From CAYPEL01 sp036479985 (GTDB lineage: Bacteria; Pseudomonadota; Gammaproteobacteria; DSM-19610), in the NCBI GenBank assembly GCA_965224815.1, contig CBDDAF010000003.1, forward strand, positions 1,860,001-1,924,000: 64,000 nucleotides of DNA, in the 5' to 3' direction. The first letter of the stretch is position 1. The number at the start of each line of letters is the position of its first letter. Positions 9,088-18,299 of this stretch are shown piece after piece. The notes beneath the pieces were generated by a model. That model saw only the letters and a program-made list of their open reading frames with translations, searched no databases and was not told where the DNA came from. Made by a program: the position numbers and the translations under genes.

Positions 9088-11991
9088 GTGTCGGTACAAC
9101 ACGACAATACAACGCCGCCCGGTACTGACACTGGCACAAGGGATAATGCTGAAATCCTGCGAGCGGATTTCAATAGAAATCGACACACTATCGAAATTGA
9201 TGCACTTGAGTTACGTGCCGTTAGACGGAGATTTCTGGCACTTAACAAAGACCGTCTACAGCGTGTATCTGGCTCATTACAGCCCCAGCAGAAAAGCTTC
9301 ATTGAGCTACTGCCCTTATTATTCCATATCAATCACCCGATGCTACCGGGTTATTTATCCACTGAAATTCCCTGCGGAATTTCAAGCTTCTCACCCGGAA
9401 AACGTTGCATACAAGCTGCAAAACGCCTGGCAAAAAGTTTTAAACATTTACGCCGCGCGCAACAAGTCTATGCGTTACATGCCATCTACCTTATGGGTAG
9501 CACGAGCACCGTGGCATATTCCGACCAGAGCGATATGGATATCTGGCTATGCCACCGTCCTGGACTCTCTGAAACAGATCAGGAATTATTAAATCAGAAA
9601 GCTAATGCCATTAAGACATGGGCAGAATCACTTGGACTGGAAGTCCATTTTTTTATTTTTGACAATATATCCTTTCGGGATGGGAAAAATGCTGCTGTAT
9701 CCAGTGAAAATAGCGGCAGTTCCCAGCACCATTTACTCCTTGATGAATTCTACCGCACAGGATTACTCATCGCTGGACGCATCCCTGTCTGGTGGCTAGT
9801 ACCACCCAACTACGAACCTCAATACACAGACTATGTGCGCAAACTGCTAGTCAACCGTTTTATCAAACCCGGCGACGTTATCGATTTCGGAGGACTGCAT
9901 GAAATCCCTATCGATGAGTTTTATGGTGCAACACTTTGGCAACTCTATAAAGCAGTAGATTCACCCTACAAGTCAATTCTTAAACTGCTATTGCTTGAGT
10001 CCTACGCAAAACAAGAGGCAGACAAAAAAATACTATCTCTGCGTTTCAAGCAGGCTGTGTACGATGGAAACTGCAAACTCAATGAGTTAGATCCTTACGT
10101 GATGATCAGCAATGCCGTGGAAGAATATCTATTTTCACGCAAGGAACTCGATCGACTTGAATTGATCAGACGCTGCTTCTATTTCAAAGTTAATGAACCC
10201 GTGAGCCAACCAGTTTATAGAAAACAGGATAATTGGCGCAGGAAGCTTATGCGTGAACTAGTTACTCAATGGGGTTGGGGCGAACATCAATTATCCGAGC
10301 TTGACCAGAGAAAACGTTGGAAAATTCATCGTGTGACAGAAGAACGTGATCTTATAGTGAGTGAGTTGACTCGTAGTTACCGTGAACTATCACATTTTTT
10401 ACGGGACAACCCTACGCCCGTGGCAATCAATCAATCAGACCTTAATCTGCTAGGCCGAAAGCTCTACGTTGCATTTGACCGCAAGCCCGGCAAAATTGAC
10501 TGCATCAACCCAGGCATCTCACGCGACCTTTCCGAAGAACAACTGAGCATTCACCAAACTGGCAAAAGCATCAAGCCATCCTGGACTCTCTATCGGGGCA
10601 GTCCGGCGTTTAAAACAACAGAGACTCCCCCCATAAAACAAACGCAGAATTTTCTGCAATTGCTCGCATGGTGTCACTTGAATGGCCTGATCAATCATAG
10701 TCCATGCATGATGCATATCCAGCCACCAGACAGTCAATTACTCCAGTGGGAACTACGTTGCCTCACTGATTGTCTGCACGACCTGTTCCCGGTTGCGGCG
10801 CTGAGCTCTAACAAAATCAAAGCACTTAATGAACCAGCACGTCTGCTCAATACCGGGCTATTTATTAATATTGCTGAAGATCCAATGGATAAACTGACAC
10901 GCCAGGGAATGCAACTGGTCAGTGACAGAATCGACCCGCTGAGTTATGGACGCCAGTTCGATAACCTGGTTATTAAAATTGATGTGCTGACACGAACTTC
11001 ATGGAATGAATTGCTGACTTTCGAATACCGTGATCATTGCGCATTACTTGAATGCTTAAGTGATTTGTTAGCCTGGTCACCCATCGGCGAAGTATCCCCA
11101 CCCGATCTACCCTGTTTCAGCTTTTCAACCTCACGCGGCCCCTTGATTGCACGCCGGGTTGAGGATTTATTTAGGGATATCATCCGGTTTTTCTACTACC
11201 CTGGCAATGAAAATGGCCGTTACGTTGTCATTATTGGTCAATCATATTATGTACTGCAACCGGAAAACGGCGTGCCGCGTTACACAGAACTGGAATCAGA
11301 AACTGCTTTGTTAAACCACCTGGGGAAAACACAGTCAGCGTTCAGCCCAATCCGATTTGATTCGGCAACCATGAAAAATTCACCGCTAGCGTTGATCACT
11401 CAACGCAATAAGATAAACGTGATACAGTTTTTTTACCATATTCAGAAAGGCCAGGCACGCATCTATATTATAGATGAAAAGGGTTCAGTCTATATTCAAC
11501 AACAGCCTTTTCATGATGAAGCGGCATTAATAACTCCCTTCCAACAATTTTTTGAATCGGTTCTGCAGCGTATTTCCCAACTCGATAACATCGACGCCCA
11601 TCAGCCGGAAGTTCGTTTCCATCAAATTGGTCTTGATGCCCACGGCCAGATGGAAACCAGAACAGTATCACCCCCAACACAAGCAGCCGATACCAACCGG
11701 GAATTACAAGTGATCGGTGACATCAATGATATTAAGGGCAATAGCTTAACCCTTTATCATAATCACAAAGAATTTTCTTCCATTGAATATGCTGATGGTC
11801 TTTATCAGGCCGTTGCCCGGTCAGTCCTTGAACAAAGAAACAGTGGCGCTGCCTATCCGGTTTACATTACCGATATTGATATGCATCGTTCAATTCACAG
11901 TCACGCTAAGGCACAAACCATTTCTTTCCTGAAATTAAAAATGCAGATCGAACAACAGCTCAATACTGTCCTTGGCAAAATGATGCGCTAG
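9088..11991 (+). CDS. cyaA: Class I adenylate cyclase
   Basis: Makes cAMP from ATP. 967 residues, longer than the roughly 850 of E. coli CyaA. The catalytic signature GSTSTVAYSDQSDMD (137-151) with its paired Asp residues fits the class I nucleotidyltransferase fold; HINHPMLPGYL, LLLDEFYRTG and LWQLYKAVDSPYKS also match the family. The C-terminal half is the regulatory region; no His-phosphorylation site for PTS control is obvious to me. The start is GTG, with GGAAG seven bases upstream. The stop overlaps the convergent esterase stop by 4 bases. The upstream degenerate-GGDEF gene is probably in the same transcript. Confidence 0.96.
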   Translation: MSVQHDNTTPPGTDTGTRDNAEILRADFNRNRHTIEIDALELRAVRRRFLALNKDRLQRVSGSLQPQQKSFIELLPLLFHINHPMLPGYLSTEIPCGISSFSPGKRCIQAAKRLAKSFKHLRRAQQVYALHAIYLMGSTSTVAYSDQSDMDIWLCHRPGLSETDQELLNQKANAIKTWAESLGLEVHFFIFDNISFRDGKNAAVSSENSGSSQHHLLLDEFYRTGLLIAGRIPVWWLVPPNYEPQYTDYVRKLLVNRFIKPGDVIDFGGLHEIPIDEFYGATLWQLYKAVDSPYKSILKLLLLESYAKQEADKKILSLRFKQAVYDGNCKLNELDPYVMISNAVEEYLFSRKELDRLELIRRCFYFKVNEPVSQPVYRKQDNWRRKLMRELVTQWGWGEHQLSELDQRKRWKIHRVTEERDLIVSELTRSYRELSHFLRDNPTPVAINQSDLNLLGRKLYVAFDRKPGKIDCINPGISRDLSEEQLSIHQTGKSIKPSWTLYRGSPAFKTTETPPIKQTQNFLQLLAWCHLNGLINHSPCMMHIQPPDSQLLQWELRCLTDCLHDLFPVAALSSNKIKALNEPARLLNTGLFINIAEDPMDKLTRQGMQLVSDRIDPLSYGRQFDNLVIKIDVLTRTSWNELLTFEYRDHCALLECLSDLLAWSPIGEVSPPDLPCFSFSTSRGPLIARRVEDLFRDIIRFFYYPGNENGRYVVIIGQSYYVLQPENGVPRYTELESETALLNHLGKTQSAFSPIRFDSATMKNSPLALITQRNKINVIQFFYHIQKGQARIYIIDEKGSVYIQQQPFHDEAALITPFQQFFESVLQRISQLDNIDAHQPEVRFHQIGLDAHGQMETRTVSPPTQAADTNRELQVIGDINDIKGNSLTLYHNHKEFSSIEYADGLYQAVARSVLEQRNSGAAYPVYITDIDMHRSIHSHAKAQTISFLKLKMQIEQQLNTVLGKMMR

Positions 11992-12671
11992 GAAACTGCC
12001 TGGAATTGTAATTTTAACCACGAGTATATGCTTGCTGCCTGCTCTGGACATAGACTGTGTGCCATTGGGTAGGTGTTGAATTCGACTGAATATCCAGACT
12101 TCTGTATCGCATCACGTGATAAATGTGCCAGCTTTAACGGCACCACCGGATCACTGTCACCATGATCCATACGTAATGGGATGGCATTTTGCACACTGGA
12201 TTTTTCATCCTCCAGGGATTCTGCCAAAGGTAAGTAACATGACAACGCCAGGATACCTGCTAACGGTTGTCGATAACGCAATCCGGTATGCAACACCATA
12301 GCGCCTCCCTGGGAAAACCCCGCTAGTACAATTGCGCTGCTAGCAATGCCACGTTCATTTTCCTGCCGGATCAAAGCTTCCAGCTGTTCTCTGGATGACT
12401 GGATTCCAGCCGCGTCTTCCGGTGCAAGCGCATCTATACCCGCCAGGTCATACCAGGCTCGCATCTCCATGCCACCATTCATGGTTACCGGTCTGACCGG
12501 CGCATGGGGTAATACAAAACGGATTCCGTGTTGTTGCACCAGATCCCATTGCTCGATCAATGGCTCAAAATCGTGACCATCAGCACCGAGGCCATGTAAC
12601 CATATGACTGCCCCCCGCACCTGTCCAGGCGGATCAATTTCAATTCTTTCGAGCGTGCTATTCATTCTCAT
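11988..12671 (-). CDS. Carboxylesterase / lysophospholipase-like alpha/beta hydrolase
   Basis: A 227-residue alpha/beta hydrolase of the phospholipase/carboxylesterase (EstB) family. The triad is visible: nucleophile Ser in GFSQGGAM, Asp in HGDSDPVVP and His in MAHSLC; the oxyanion motif is WLHGLGADG. The family cleaves short acyl esters, or acyl groups from lysophospholipids or proteins; the natural substrate is unknown. AGGA is 7 bases upstream of the first ATG, which is preferred to the second two codons later. Convergent with cyaA and divergent from lptM. Confidence 0.92.
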   Translation of the reverse strand: MRMNSTLERIEIDPPGQVRGAVIWLHGLGADGHDFEPLIEQWDLVQQHGIRFVLPHAPVRPVTMNGGMEMRAWYDLAGIDALAPEDAAGIQSSREQLEALIRQENERGIASSAIVLAGFSQGGAMVLHTGLRYRQPLAGILALSCYLPLAESLEDEKSSVQNAIPLRMDHGDSDPVVPLKLAHLSRDAIQKSGYSVEFNTYPMAHSLCPEQAASIYSWLKLQFQAVS

Positions 12672-12711
12672 GTCCCATCCTTTTATACTGACTCAATAAT
12701 CCGGAGTCATT

Positions 12712-12837
12712 ATGATGCGTTTTTCACTTTACAGGCTTATCTTGGTCATCCTGCTGCTTGCCAGTCTGTCTGCCTGCGGCCAGAAAGGCGATCTCTTTTT
12801 ACCCGGCAACGATACCGATAAAACAGAAGATCGCTAA
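12712..12837 (+). CDS. lptM: LptM-type small outer-membrane lipoprotein
   Basis: A 41-residue lipoprotein. The signal peptide ends in the lipobox LSAC (Cys22), followed by CGQKGDLFLP, which closely matches the conserved start of LptM (formerly YifL), the small lipoprotein that assists oxidative maturation of the LptD/LptE translocon in the outer membrane. GGAG lies 7 bases before the first of two ATG codons. It ends 6 bases before lysA, the usual LptM neighbourhood in gammaproteobacteria. The mature part is shorter than in E. coli. Confidence 0.85.
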   Translation: MMRFSLYRLILVILLLASLSACGQKGDLFLPGNDTDKTEDR

Positions 12838-12843
12838 TCACCC

Positions 12844-14094
12844 ATGGATCATTTTACCTATCAGAACGATCGGCTGCAGGCTGAACAGCTGGATGTCGAG
12901 CATCTGGCGCAAACTTATGGCACGCCTTTATATATATATTCGCGCGCTACGCTGGAGCGCCACTGGCATGCGTTTGACCAGGCCTTGTCGGGCCGCCCGC
13001 ATTTAATCTGTTATGCCGTCAAAGCAAATTCCAATATTGCCCTGCTGGCCTTGCTGGCGCGACTGGGTTCCGGCTTTGATATTGTATCGATCGGCGAACT
13101 GGAACGCGTGTTACGTGCCGGTGGCACGGCAGATCGTATTGTTTTTTCAGGTGTCGGCAAAACCACTGATGAAATAGAACGCGCGCTCGAAACGGGCATC
13201 CGCTGCTTTAATGTCGAATCCGCCGCAGAATTACAGCGTATCGGCGAGATTGCCTCCGCTCAGGGTGCGCAAGCGGCCATTTCCTTGCGCGTAAATCCAG
13301 ATGTTGATGCAGGGACACACCCCTATATCTCTACCGGCCTCAAGGAAAACAAGTTTGGAATTGATGTTGATTCGGCATATGAACTCTTTCTGCAAGCCGC
13401 TGATATGTCTGCCTTGAAAATTACCGGTATTGATTGTCACATTGGCTCACAACTGACCAGCACTCAACCCTTTGTCGATGCACTGGAACGGGTACTCTCA
13501 TTGAGTGATCGCTTGCATGCCGCTGGAATCAATATTAAACACCTTGATTTAGGCGGCGGACTCGGTGTCAATTACCGCGATGAAAATCCACCCACACCTG
13601 CAGAATATATCCAACCCTTACTGGAGACGCTCGGCGACCGGGATTTTGAATTACTGATTGAACCGGGCCGCGCTATCGCGGCTAACGCAGGTTTGCTCGT
13701 TACACGCATCGAATATTTAAAACCCACTGCCGACAAAAACTTTGCCATTATAGATGCCGCGATGAATGATCTGCTGCGGCCGTCACTGTACAACGCATGG
13801 CAGGATATTATTCCAGTCATTCCTCGTAGCAAAGAACAAGCGAAAAATTACGATGTGGTCGGTCCCGTCTGCGAAACGGGTGATTTCCTCGGCAAGGACA
13901 GATTGCTAAACATCCAGGCAGGCGACCTGCTGGCAGTGCGTTCGGCAGGGGCGTATGGTTTTACTATGAGCTCAAATTACAATAGCCGCCCGCGTGCCGC
14001 TGAAATTCTCGTTGATCAAGATCGCGTACATTTGGTACGTGAACGTGAAACCCTGGATAGTCTGATGCAGGGTGAACATATACCCGATTTCTGA
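12844..14094 (+). CDS. lysA: Diaminopimelate decarboxylase
   Basis: PLP enzyme that decarboxylates meso-diaminopimelate to lysine. 416 residues, full length. The PLP lysine is Lys60 in CYAVKANSN; the Gly-rich phosphate loop (LDLGGGLGV), EPGRAI and the substrate Cys/Tyr motif GPVCETGDFLG are present, as is AYGFTMSSNYNSRPR near the C-terminus. It follows lptM by 6 bases and precedes a methyltransferase by 9, so all three are probably one transcript. dapF, which makes its substrate, is 1.4 kb downstream. Confidence 0.98.
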   Translation: MDHFTYQNDRLQAEQLDVEHLAQTYGTPLYIYSRATLERHWHAFDQALSGRPHLICYAVKANSNIALLALLARLGSGFDIVSIGELERVLRAGGTADRIVFSGVGKTTDEIERALETGIRCFNVESAAELQRIGEIASAQGAQAAISLRVNPDVDAGTHPYISTGLKENKFGIDVDSAYELFLQAADMSALKITGIDCHIGSQLTSTQPFVDALERVLSLSDRLHAAGINIKHLDLGGGLGVNYRDENPPTPAEYIQPLLETLGDRDFELLIEPGRAIAANAGLLVTRIEYLKPTADKNFAIIDAAMNDLLRPSLYNAWQDIIPVIPRSKEQAKNYDVVGPVCETGDFLGKDRLLNIQAGDLLAVRSAGAYGFTMSSNYNSRPRAAEILVDQDRVHLVRERETLDSLMQGEHIPDF

Positions 14095-14103
14095 GTCTGA
14101 ACT

Positions 14104-14769
14104 GTGCAACGTATTCCTGAAGTTGATTTAATGGACGACACGGCACAAGCACGCGCTTATGCAGAGGCTGATTTTTCCGAACCGCACAATCACTTTATAG
14201 ATCTACTACGCGAACGTCTTGGCACATCATTAACCGGTTCCGTACTGGATCTCGGTTGCGGCCCAGGCGACATCTGTATTCGCTTTGCACGCGCCTTTCC
14301 TGGCTGCCTAATTCACGGCATAGACGGCGCACATGCCATGCTGAAACTTGGCAGACAGTCGATTAAGGCAGCAAAGCTCGAAAATCGTATCGAACTGATA
14401 CAGGGTTATTTGCCTGATGCCAAACCACCTCTTGAACAGTATGACATCATAATAAGCAACAGCCTGTTACATCATTTGCAAAATCCTGAAACACTTTGGG
14501 AAACTATAAAAACTTACGCAGCACCCAATGCCTCAGTCTTTGTTATGGATTTATTACGGCCAGACACCCAGCAATCAGTGCAAAAGTTAGTAGACAGCTA
14601 CGCAAGTGAAGAACCAGAAATTTTACGCACTGATTTTTTTAACTCATTGTGCGCCGCCTATACGCTGGATGAAGTTCAACAACAATTAAACAACACTCAT
14701 CCAGATAAATTCTGCCCTGAGATCATCAGCGACCGCCACTGGATTGTAAGCGGAAAACTTGCCGCCTAA
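14104..14769 (+). CDS. Class I SAM-dependent methyltransferase, substrate unknown
   Basis: A 221-residue Rossmann methyltransferase: motif I VLDLGCGPGD (about 47-56), an acidic residue closing strand 2 (HGIDGAHAM), and motif IV/post-motif IISNSLLHHL. The double His of SLLHHL is common in small-molecule methyltransferases. The start is GTG 9 bases after lysA; an ATG nine codons later would also retain the whole fold. Its stop overlaps the convergent HExxH gene by 4 bases. Nothing around it shows the substrate. Confidence 0.85.
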   Translation: MQRIPEVDLMDDTAQARAYAEADFSEPHNHFIDLLRERLGTSLTGSVLDLGCGPGDICIRFARAFPGCLIHGIDGAHAMLKLGRQSIKAAKLENRIELIQGYLPDAKPPLEQYDIIISNSLLHHLQNPETLWETIKTYAAPNASVFVMDLLRPDTQQSVQKLVDSYASEEPEILRTDFFNSLCAAYTLDEVQQQLNNTHPDKFCPEIISDRHWIVSGKLAA

Positions 14770-15287
14770 GCTGTACACAAATTACCTGTCGGTAGCTCTT
14801 CAGCACTGATAACGTCAAATGACAATAACCAGCGCCGTGCATCGCCGGCATCCTGCTCAAACCACTTACGCGCCGATCCCAACCGGAAACTGTAGCCCCA
14901 GGCATCCATGTCGCGCATCATCCGCGCCCGACCCATTTCTGGTATGGCATCGGCCAGCAGAATTTGCAGATAACAGACAGCATTTTCTTCTTCGTAATCT
15001 CCACCAGCATCGGTATCCAGACCGGCACGGCGTTGCGTCGGCATACAAATATAGTGACTAGCCTCATGTAATATAGAATGAACCGGCGTGTCCTTGCGCG
15101 CATAAAGCTTGTCTGCAATTAAACCTGCCTCAGACTCGCCCCAGTAGCTGCCTGGAATTTCAACAGCGTTATTACTCTGAATTAATTCAAGCTTATAGCT
15201 TTGTAACAACTTTTTTACGGGTGCCGATGATATATCGCACAGGCATAAGACCCCTCGATCAACCTCTGCCTCACTTTCATTCTGCAT
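14766..15287 (-). CDS. Unrecognised HExxH protein, possible zinc peptidase-like
   Basis: 173 residues from the Met at 15287. I do not recognise the family. The notable feature is HSILHEASH, an HExxH motif (His74, Glu75, His78), with an acidic cluster DYEEEN at 98-103 about 25 residues later that could supply a third zinc ligand, and a conserved-looking DAWGYSFRLG near 129. Two Cys lie near the N-terminus (LCLC). The frame stays open upstream to 15356, but those 23 codons translate the REP repeat, so the later start is preferred although it lacks a clear ribosome site. Convergent with the methyltransferase. Whether it is a peptidase is unknown. Confidence 0.65.
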   Translation of the reverse strand: MQNESEAEVDRGVLCLCDISSAPVKKLLQSYKLELIQSNNAVEIPGSYWGESEAGLIADKLYARKDTPVHSILHEASHYICMPTQRRAGLDTDAGGDYEEENAVCYLQILLADAIPEMGRARMMRDMDAWGYSFRLGSARKWFEQDAGDARRWLLSFDVISAEELPTGNLCTA

Positions 15288-15320
15288 AAAATGGCACGCC
15301 AGGAAACCTCTAACTAATTC

Positions 15321-15384
15321 TGTAGGGCCGGCTTCAGCCGCGATGGTCAGTGACACCGCCTTTCGCGGCTGAAGCCACTGCTAC
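15321..15384. repeat. REP-type inverted repeat, copy 2
   Basis: Same family as the repeat at 923-985, with more decayed outer arms (GGGCC in place of GGAGC on the left, ACTGC in place of GCTCC on the right) but an intact CGGCTTCAGCCGCGA core. It lies between the starts of the divergent HExxH gene and dapF, so unlike the other copies it may be transcribed as a 5' leader or lie upstream of promoters. Confidence 0.85.
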
Positions 15385-15485
15385 TAATTCTCAAGAATAA
15401 ATCTGACTCTCTAAAATTGATTAACTCTCAAAACCACGCTTTACAAATAACTTGCAAATAGCCTCTGAAATCGTAATCTCGCTAC

Positions 15486-16316
15486 ATGGATCTAAAATTC
15501 ACCAAAATGCATGGCCTGGGAAACGATTTTGTCGTTATCGACGCCACCCGGCAAGCGTTTAATCTGGACAGCGAACAAATCCGAGTCATAGCTGATCGCA
15601 GACGGGGCGTAGGCTGTGATCAGCTATTGGTGGTCGAGCCATCCAATCAGGCAAATGTAGACTTCAGATACCGTATTTACAACGCAGACGGTGGTGAAGT
15701 CGAGCAATGCGGCAATGGTGCCCGTTGTTTTGCTCTTTTCGTCCGAGACAAAGGCCTGACAAACAAACAGGAAATCAGCGTGCAAACTAACAGCGGCACG
15801 CTGCAATTGTATATTGAGGAGGGGGATCAGGTCAGGGTCAATATGGGCATTCCTGAGTTGGAACCCGGACAGATTCCATTCGACGCAAATTCACGCGCTG
15901 TCCAATATGCAATTAATATCCAGGGCGAAACAGTTGAATTTGGTGCCATTTCCATCGGCAATCCACATGCTGTTCTGGATGTGCCGGCTGTCGGCCATGC
16001 ACATATTGATAGTCTCGGGCCGGCTATTGAAAATCACCCTCGATTCCCAAACCGGGTAAACGTTGGCTTTATGCAGGTGGTAAATCGAAACCGTATTAAA
16101 CTACGTGTTTGGGAACGTGGCACCGGAGAAACGCAGGCTTGTGGTAGCGGTGCTTGCGCTGCTGTCGTGGTCGGATGTATCCAGGGAACGCTGGATGACA
16201 CGGTTACTGTTGAACTGCCTGGCGGTGAACTTGTGGTAAGCTGGTCAGGTGAACAACAACCCGTCTTTATGGCGGGGCCAGCTAGTTTTGTATATGAAGG
16301 TACTATCACTGTATGA
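15486..16316 (+). CDS. dapF: Diaminopimelate epimerase
   Basis: Converts LL- to meso-diaminopimelate for lysine and peptidoglycan. 276 residues, the normal size. The two-base active site is Cys75 (EQCGNGARC) and Cys219 (TQACGSGAC); the N-terminus MDLKFTKMHGLGNDF is typical. No Shine-Dalgarno sequence is evident before the ATG. It overlaps the DUF484 gene by 4 bases, starting the conserved dapF-DUF484-xerC operon. Confidence 0.98.
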   Translation: MDLKFTKMHGLGNDFVVIDATRQAFNLDSEQIRVIADRRRGVGCDQLLVVEPSNQANVDFRYRIYNADGGEVEQCGNGARCFALFVRDKGLTNKQEISVQTNSGTLQLYIEEGDQVRVNMGIPELEPGQIPFDANSRAVQYAINIQGETVEFGAISIGNPHAVLDVPAVGHAHIDSLGPAIENHPRFPNRVNVGFMQVVNRNRIKLRVWERGTGETQACGSGACAAVVVGCIQGTLDDTVTVELPGGELVVSWSGEQQPVFMAGPASFVYEGTITV

Positions 16317-17017
16317 GTATACCCGCCAGTAATATTGAAACCCCCCTGGACGAACAACAAATTCTGGGGTTCCTGCGCAGCAATCCTGATTTTTTTGAGC
16401 AGCATATGGATTTGCTGACCGAACTGAAATTGCCACACCCAAGCGGTACAGCCGTATCTTTAATTGAACGCCAAGTAACCGCGCTGCGCGACCAAAATGA
16501 TCAACTTAAAAGTAAGCTACTGAATCTAATTCAGGTTGCCCGTGACAACGATCGACTTAATTCACGCATGCACAGCATGATCATGGATCTGGTCAAAGCA
16601 AGATCCATTACAGCACTGCTGGACACACTCAGCGAACATTTGCATAACGAGTTTAATGCAGATGCCATTGCGGCCCACCTGACCGGGATGGATGAAGCTC
16701 AAGCCAAGGAAACAGGCTCTAAGTTACTGGTCATTTCCGGTAAATTCAAAACCCAGTTTGCCGAGATCCTGGATACCGGCAATCCGATCTGTGGTCGACT
16801 CACCCAGGCACAGCTCGACACTCTATTTGAAGATCAGGCTGCTGCACTTCAATCTGCAGCCGTAATACCGATTGGTGTAAAGGCTGAACAAGGCCTGCTC
16901 GCGATTGGCAGCCGCGAAGCCAACCGCTTTTTTCCTGGCATGGGCACTCATTTCCTCAGTCATCTTGGTGAACTGGTTGGTCAATTGCTTAGAGAAATCG
17001 AAAACACAGCTGATTGA
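16313..17017 (+). CDS. DUF484 family protein (GAF-like)
   Basis: A 234-residue protein of the DUF484 family, nearly always between dapF and xerC in gammaproteobacteria. The N-terminus (FLRSNPDFFEQHMDLLTELKLPH) is the family signature; a coiled-coil stretch follows (about 55-85) and then a GAF-like domain to the end. The function is unknown; the fold suggests small-ligand or partner binding. Translationally coupled to dapF by ATGA overlap; xerC follows after 32 bases. Confidence 0.93.
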   Translation: MSIPASNIETPLDEQQILGFLRSNPDFFEQHMDLLTELKLPHPSGTAVSLIERQVTALRDQNDQLKSKLLNLIQVARDNDRLNSRMHSMIMDLVKARSITALLDTLSEHLHNEFNADAIAAHLTGMDEAQAKETGSKLLVISGKFKTQFAEILDTGNPICGRLTQAQLDTLFEDQAAALQSAAVIPIGVKAEQGLLAIGSREANRFFPGMGTHFLSHLGELVGQLLREIENTAD

Positions 17018-17049
17018 CAGGCAGATTTAACCAGTAAACGGAGATAAGC

Positions 17050-17958
17050 TTGCAAGCATCCGAACTCAACTGGATCCACGAATTTGAACAGCATCTCCGC
17101 CACGAGCGACAGCTATCTGACCTGACTATCAAGCACTATCTCCGGGACTTGAATGCCGTTGTAGAGTTTTGCGATAAACAAAGCATTAACACCTGGCCAG
17201 AATTAAACCAACACCAGATTAGAGCACTGGTTGCCAGCGCGCATCGCGGCGGTCTAATTGGCCGCAGCATACAACGCCGCCTGTCGGCACTACGTACATT
17301 TTGCCATTTCCTGATTCGCGAAGGACACTTGCAAAACAATCCAGCACTGGATATCCGCGCACCTAAAAGCCCACAAAAACTTCCACACTGTCTAGACGTT
17401 GATCAGGTAAACGCCCTCCTGGACGCACCGGTCACTCACTGGCTGCAATTACGTGATCAGGCCATGTTGGAATTGTTTTATTCGTCCGGCCTGCGGCTCG
17501 CCGAACTGGCTAGTCTGAATCTGGACGACATTGCGCTTGAGCAAGCCGAGGCAAGAGTCACCGGCAAGGGAAAAAAAACCCGCCTGGTTCCCGTGGGCAG
17601 ACAATCCATTAAGATTTTAAAACGCTGGCTGAAAGAGCGCGCCAATCATTGTGAAACGGACGAGCACGCCTTGTTCATCAGCCGTAACGGAACCCGTCTG
17701 AGTCACGGCGGTGTGCAACAACGTTTGCAACAGTGGAATCTACGAAATGGTCTGGGTCTGCGCCTGCACCCACATGCGCTGCGTCACTCCTTCGCCAGCC
17801 ACATGCTCGAATCCAGCGGCGATCTGCGAGCCGTACAGGAATTACTCGGTCACGCCAATCTTTCCACTACCCAGGTTTACACTCATCTGGATTTCCAGCG
17901 GCTGGCTCAGGTATATGACCAGGCCCACCCACGGGCACAAAAAAAACGCCGTAGCTGA
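17050..17958 (+). CDS. xerC: Tyrosine recombinase XerC
   Basis: Works with XerD at dif to resolve chromosome dimers. 302 residues. Catalytic residues are all present: Arg149 (SSGLRLAE), Lys173 (TGKGKK), His242 and Arg245 (HALRHSFASH), His268 (LGHANLSTT) and nucleophile Tyr277 (QVYTH). The N-terminal SAM-like domain occupies about 1-95. The start is TTG, with GGAGAT five to six bases upstream. Position after dapF-DUF484 supports XerC over XerD. Confidence 0.97.
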   Translation: MQASELNWIHEFEQHLRHERQLSDLTIKHYLRDLNAVVEFCDKQSINTWPELNQHQIRALVASAHRGGLIGRSIQRRLSALRTFCHFLIREGHLQNNPALDIRAPKSPQKLPHCLDVDQVNALLDAPVTHWLQLRDQAMLELFYSSGLRLAELASLNLDDIALEQAEARVTGKGKKTRLVPVGRQSIKILKRWLKERANHCETDEHALFISRNGTRLSHGGVQQRLQQWNLRNGLGLRLHPHALRHSFASHMLESSGDLRAVQELLGHANLSTTQVYTHLDFQRLAQVYDQAHPRAQKKRRS

Positions 17959-17986
17959 ATTAAAAACTACAAAATATTATGACCGT

Positions 17987-18200
17987 GAAAGAACACGGAA
18001 AAACAGACTTCTAACGTACCATCCATTCATAAGTTGTAATTATTACTCTCGCAGAGGCGCAAAGACGCCAAGAAAAGATATTGGTCCTATGTAATAACAA
18101 TAAGTTAGCACTTTGCGGTCTTTGCCTACAGGGATGTAGGTAAGGGGCGTGAGCAGGACGCGGAAGCTTTGCGTCTTGGCGAGAGTTTTTCCGTGTTCTT
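17987..18200. repeat. Nested inverted repeat, CGCAAAG family, copy 1
   Basis: Outer arms GAACACGGAAAAAC (17991-18004) and its exact complement (18185-18198) enclose inner arms at 18045-18064 and 18167-18186 (ACTCTCGC...CAAAG, 17 of 20 paired). The right arms abut, whereas the left arms are separated by 40 bases, as if the left side had gained sequence. The centre contains CCTACAGGGATGTAGG. It fills most of the 341 bases between xerC and hslV; nothing else is seen there. Relatives occur at 54346 and 59505. Short frames on both strands in the repeat are not credible genes. Confidence 0.85.
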
Positions 18201-18299
18201 CCATAGCTAAAAAGAACCTCCGGCCAAAACCCCAAGCCTCAACCTGAAATACGCCCAAACCATGATGTACAATAACAGACCTTTTCTGCTTCCAGGACA

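Noticed and set aside
15288..15356. N-terminal extension of the HExxH gene
   Set aside because: These codons translate the REP repeat; the Met at 15287 is a better start.
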